A stretch of DNA of 64,000 nt from Lycium barbarum. Its lineage: Eukaryota > Streptophyta > Magnoliopsida > Solanales > Solanaceae. The stretch is from positions 29,603,637 to 29,667,636 of the forward strand of contig NC_083339.1 in NCBI RefSeq assembly GCF_019175385.1, read 5' to 3'. Positions 60,144-64,000 of this stretch are shown one piece after another. The notes below the pieces were generated by a model. That model worked only from the letters and a program-made list of their open reading frames with translations, did not search any database and had not been told where the DNA came from. How positions within the stretch are numbered: position 1 is the first letter of the stretch; each line of letters begins with the position of its first letter. The position numbers were made by a program, and so were the translations under genes.

Positions 60144-62951
60144 AGGCCCCTTATAATTCCTTTAAAATTCGGCCGGGCCAACCCATTAAGGGATTGACCA
60201 GGCCCACCTCATTTAATAAGGAGTAATACTCCTATCCCCTCCCCATTTTCATGCCAAACACCCCCTTACCCCTTCTTCTCCTAAAAAACCCTAGCGCCGC
60301 CAGGCATTTCACTTTCTCTCTCTTTGTCATCCACGCTTGAAATGGCAATTTCTTAAAAGGCAATAGCCTTGTGCAGGTCTTGCAAGGTCGATAAAGGCAA
60401 AACACTAAATGTTTTTGCCATTTCTCACCTAATCCAACCACAAACGTTGTATAACCCTCTTCCTCTCTCTTTTCTTTTGCTTTTCTGAATTTTAAACGGT
60501 CAAAACTCTGTAAAACTTTAATTGTTTTTGTTTGCATTTGTTTGAAATCACGGGTTTTGATTGGTTCATAAGAGACCAAAGGGATTGACCAAATTTTAGG
60601 TCCATCTCGACCTTTGATGTGTTTTGAGAGTGAATCTTGACCTTTGGATGTTGAAGCAAGGGTTGATTCTCAAAGGTTTGTGAAAGTCCCACATCGAGTT
60701 GAGGTTTGTTTTTTTTTTCCAGACCTGGGGTTTTATATAGGACATTTTACTTCACATTATTGAGCAGACTTTGAAAAAGGCATTTGAAAAAAATATCACT
60801 TGCGTATTAAGATCGAAATAACTAGGGTTTAGACAATTTGCTTAGAAACCTTTAATTTTTCGGTCTAGTTAAAATATTAGATACTTGTTCTTTGCGTGTA
60901 GCTGAGGGTGGAAGGAAACTTTTCTAAAAAGTTCATTCTTGGCTAGGTTGCGCATCAAAAAGGTGATTTTCTTTTCCCTTAGTAAGTTTTTAGTTCATTT
61001 CAGTCATTTATATGCTCTACAACTTGTGCGGTTTGATGTTGTGGTTGTTTACGGTGCTTTTAGTCTTATGAAGCTAGTTTTGTTTTTGTTTAATCTTGTT
61101 CTGTAGTAGGTTAGTCTTGTGTGCATTTATATATTAATTATGTAGGCTTTAAGAACTCATTGGTATATCATTTGATTAAGTTATGAATCAGTTTAGATAA
61201 GTGTCCTATTAACTTATGAAGAGATGTGTTTTAACAATCAGTGGTTTAAGTTATCTTGTTAAGCTATGTTCTTTTTATCTTATGATGGTTTGAAGTGTGA
61301 CCTATGTGTTCAAAACTAATTAATCATGAGTCTGTTAAGTCTAAAATCTCTTAATTTAATTGTGTCTGTTTAACTCTGGTCAGTGATGTGTGATAAATTT
61401 TAGGATCTACTTAACCATTTCCCATTTTCGTTGTCTCCTGTTAATGTATTGTTGTAAGCTCACTAGATGTATGTGTTGGGATGTTGATCATACTTTTTAG
61501 TTGATATGTCCCTGTGATCAGAAACAATGACTTGGCTTATAATTTGCTTGTCTTTTTTTTATGAGAATAGGTCTGTTTTGAATAAAAATCACCCATGAAA
61601 TCTGAAGTATTTGACTAAGTTTAAGTCACTTGTATTTTGAATGAACTAATGTGCCATGATTAACCTGTTAGTGTCTTATCTTATGGATTTTGTTGGCTTT
61701 TAATATGACTAAGTATGAAATTGTTTTTGTAGTATTGAATCCTAGTTACTTGTTAGTTTATGAGCCTGAAAGGCATGTTAGTCTGAGTCTAAGGGAATCT
61801 GAGGGGTATCATTAGTCTTTTTTTAGTTTATCATTTCCTTTTGTGGTTGAGTGGAATGAGGGATGTTTGTGACTCTAGGATGCATTTGATTACAAATCAT
61901 TTACTTTAAAGGAAGAGTTTGATACTGTCACATGATGTTTGAATAAAAGTGAAGATTATTACTTAACTAAGTGATTAGGAAAAGGTAATAGGTAAGCTTA
62001 GGCATCTGATAGTTTTAAAATTGTTTGGTCACAACATGCTTGTAAAGTTCATTATCCTTACTTGGTTTTAATGTGTTTTAGTTAATGTTTTGGAGTCTTT
62101 TTGTCATGTTTAAAAACCAGTTCTGTTTGATGTTTGACTCAGCTTGGTTCATGGACAGCCACTATTTTCCCTGTTTGAGTCCAGCTTTGTTTTTTTTTAC
62201 ATGATCCATTCAACAATTTGAAACTAAATAAATATGCAATAATTTTCTGGTTAAGTTCTGTTTTCAAAAAGGTTTTAAAGACTAGTGAATAACCATGCTT
62301 AAAACCAAGTCCATTTTACTCTTTCTTTTATTTGGGACACTGCTTAAGAGTGAGACACTCAGGATTAACTTACCTGGTCAGTGTTCTTTGTCTGATCTTG
62401 TGCCTGGTTGAATTTTCTTGTTAAAAGAGTTAAACACCTTTGGCTGAATGATGATCTGTTTAGGTTTTAAATTTGCCTTTGGGTTCCTAATTGCTCTCTT
62501 GTGTTAGAAGTTTCTGTTGGGAAAAAATGTTTAATTTGTAGTTGGTACTATTAGATTTTGAAACTGGAATATCTTAAGTCATTTAAGAACTGTCAAACCT
62601 CTTTTTTGGTGAGACTCATTGGCTATGTTGATATTGAGATAGTCTAACCTAAGTAAATGACAACCTGTTATGTGGCTTGCTTTATCACTTTGTTTGGCTC
62701 AAATAGTCTTCACTTATTTACTAAGGTAAAAAATAAGCACTTGTCCTTCATAAAATACTGGTTTTAAACTGTGCTTTGTTGTCTCACCTGAAGGGTAACC
62801 AAAGTAGAATTCTAGGTAGTTCACTTGAGTATATTAAAGTCTACTAAGTGAGTGCAGCAGTCCTTATACTTTCTCATGTTGACAAGTGATGTTTGATTTG
62901 AAACTTGGCTTCTTTGAGAGATGAACAAGTTCTGGAAACTGTCGCTTACTT

Positions 62952-63043
62952 GATAACTTGTGTGTGACACTTAATATCTAATAACTGTTTTTCTTTGGAT
63001 AACTTGTGTGTGACACTTAATATCTATTAACTGTTTTTCTTTG
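62952..63043. repeat. 46-bp tandem duplication
   Basis: GATAACTTGTGTGTGACACT... occurs at 62952-62997 and 62998-63043 with one difference, so it is recent. Confidence 0.9.
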
Positions 63044-63433
63044 GAGGTTAGTCACTTATTATTTAAATTCATGTATTGAGGAATGCCTTCTTGAATTAGT
63101 TAAGTGTTGATGCTATGAATAGGTTAGACACTGATTCTGTATCTATGAAATTATGGTTCATTCTTTGTTTTGTCTTGACTGTATAAATAGATTACTTAAG
63201 CACTTCATTAGTCATGATTGAATTTAGTAGGATGTTGATGTTAATGTTAAGGTATCCAAATCTGTTAAATATATACCTAGACATATTGATTAGGAGGTTG
63301 TTTGTTGACACCATTTATGTACACTTCATCTCCCATAATACTGTGAGCCTAACACATAAGTGGAGAGGCAAAACAGAACTTGGGGATGAAGCTCAAACCT
63401 TTCTTCGTGTCTACCATGCCTGGGGTTCCTGGA

Positions 63434-64000
63434 TGTAACATCTCGTAAATTTGTACTAAACCATATTCATGACTCAGGAGGTTAGAAACCCAAGAAGGAG
63501 AGTGTTGGAATCAAAAATATGTTTCAGTTCAGAAAACCCGGTGTTACGCTTCAAGGGACGGATCATAACGTGTGTTATAGGCCGCCGTTCATACCGTAAC
63601 TGGTGAGGCTCGAAAAATCACCGTCTCGTAACTTGGACCAAAGGACAGTTCATCGTTACGGACCGTCTCCGTAACCCAACCTCTTCTCTTAACCCTCTCT
63701 GGAATTTTGACACGCGTTACGGTCCAGTGTTAGGGACCGTAACACGATCCGTAACAGTGCCGCGACTGCAACAATTAAAAGACAGGAATTCAGTTTTTAT
63801 TTCATAAGTCTCATTCCTCTCAAGCCCTAGCATGAAAGTTCTCTCCTCTCAACTTCTCCAAGCATCAAGGTAAGCTCCTTAAGACAATCCTAAGTGAATT
63901 CCATCAATTACCCATGAATTCTAAGTAGGAATTTCATGTTCTTAACATAGGGTTTTCAAGAAAACCCAAACTAAAGGGAATTCAAGACTAGGCTTTCGGA
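63434..64000 (+). mobile_element. Gypsy LTR H, 5' end (runs off the window)
   Basis: TGTAACATCTCG matches the plus-oriented LTR start of this element group (TGTTACATCCC in D). It contains repeated near-palindromes GTTACGGACCGT, CTCCGTAAC, GTTACGGTCC and GGGACCGTAAC at about 63541-63761. No polypurine tract precedes it, so it is a 5' LTR or a solo LTR. No coding sequence is present in the visible 567 bp. Confidence 0.65.

Larger units (their letters stand above)
59401..63433 (+). mobile_element. Putative long LTR or 5' part of a Tat/Ogre-like retrotransposon
   Basis: Starts TGTTGACACCTAATTTTTTA, a start I associate with long LTRs of Tat/Ogre-type gypsy elements in Solanaceae. The 4.0 kb that follows is AT-rich and non-coding. 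A cytosine-rich block with AAAACCCTAGCGCC at about 60230-60310 could be near a transcription start. No other end, primer site or coding domain is visible before LTR H at 63434. The assignment rests on memory of the terminus alone. Confidence 0.4.

Overview
This window looks like nuclear DNA from a eudicot plant, most likely Solanaceae. The evidence is a plant L-type lectin receptor kinase gene at the left edge, an RTE-clade LINE, several Ty3/gypsy elements with the Met-tRNA primer site TGGTATCAGAG and LTR ends of the TGT(C/A)ACGACC...GGTCGT(T/G)ACA type, and a block of plastid DNA (psaB-psaA-ycf3) inserted into them. The family-level guess rests on my memory of repeat families, not on a search. 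Only one host gene is supported, the lectin kinase N-terminus at 1-313 on the minus strand. About 90 percent of the rest is transposable elements, mostly dead.

The main result is that 2748-59400 is one nested insertion stack that can be unpicked by target-site duplications (TSDs). Level 0 is an RTE LINE at 2748-3867, continuing at 58939-59400. Level 1 is solo LTR A (3868-4786 + 56247-57058 + 58405-58938), in the LINE with TSD GGAGG. Level 2 is element B (4787-56241), in A with TSD GTAAC. It has no recognisable coding capacity, and its right LTR is split by level 3. Level 3 is a plastid segment (about 15737-55661) holding psaB 5' part, psaA, and ycf3 exon 3 with intron 2. Level 4 is two gypsy-type elements that both landed in the plastid psaA copy: D (17191-26475, plus strand) and E (27169-53041, minus strand). 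Level 5 is two more inside E: F (27385-33907) in the left LTR of E, and C (37875-48010) in its internal region. A separate solo LTR, G (57059-58404), sits in A.

Region by region: 1-2747 holds the lectin kinase start, a Stowaway MITE (770-1031), a second MITE-like unit (1613-2188) and otherwise featureless AT-rich DNA. The stack follows, to 59400. 59401-63433 looks like a long LTR of a Tat/Ogre-like element (tentative). The 5' end of another gypsy LTR (H) starts at 63434 and runs off the window.

C is the only element with nearly complete gag-pol: gag, zinc knuckles, protease, RT, RNase H, integrase and chromodomain, of the Tekay/Del chromovirus type. It is broken by four in-frame TAA stops and one frameshift. 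B, D and F have no recognisable pol, and E keeps only its 3' end. C, D, E and F nevertheless share a 100-170 nt leader just after the primer site, and D, E and F carry a short acidic ORF where gag should start. This suggests non-autonomous elements mobilised in trans by C-like partners. F also carries a 118-nt 5S rRNA-derived sequence.
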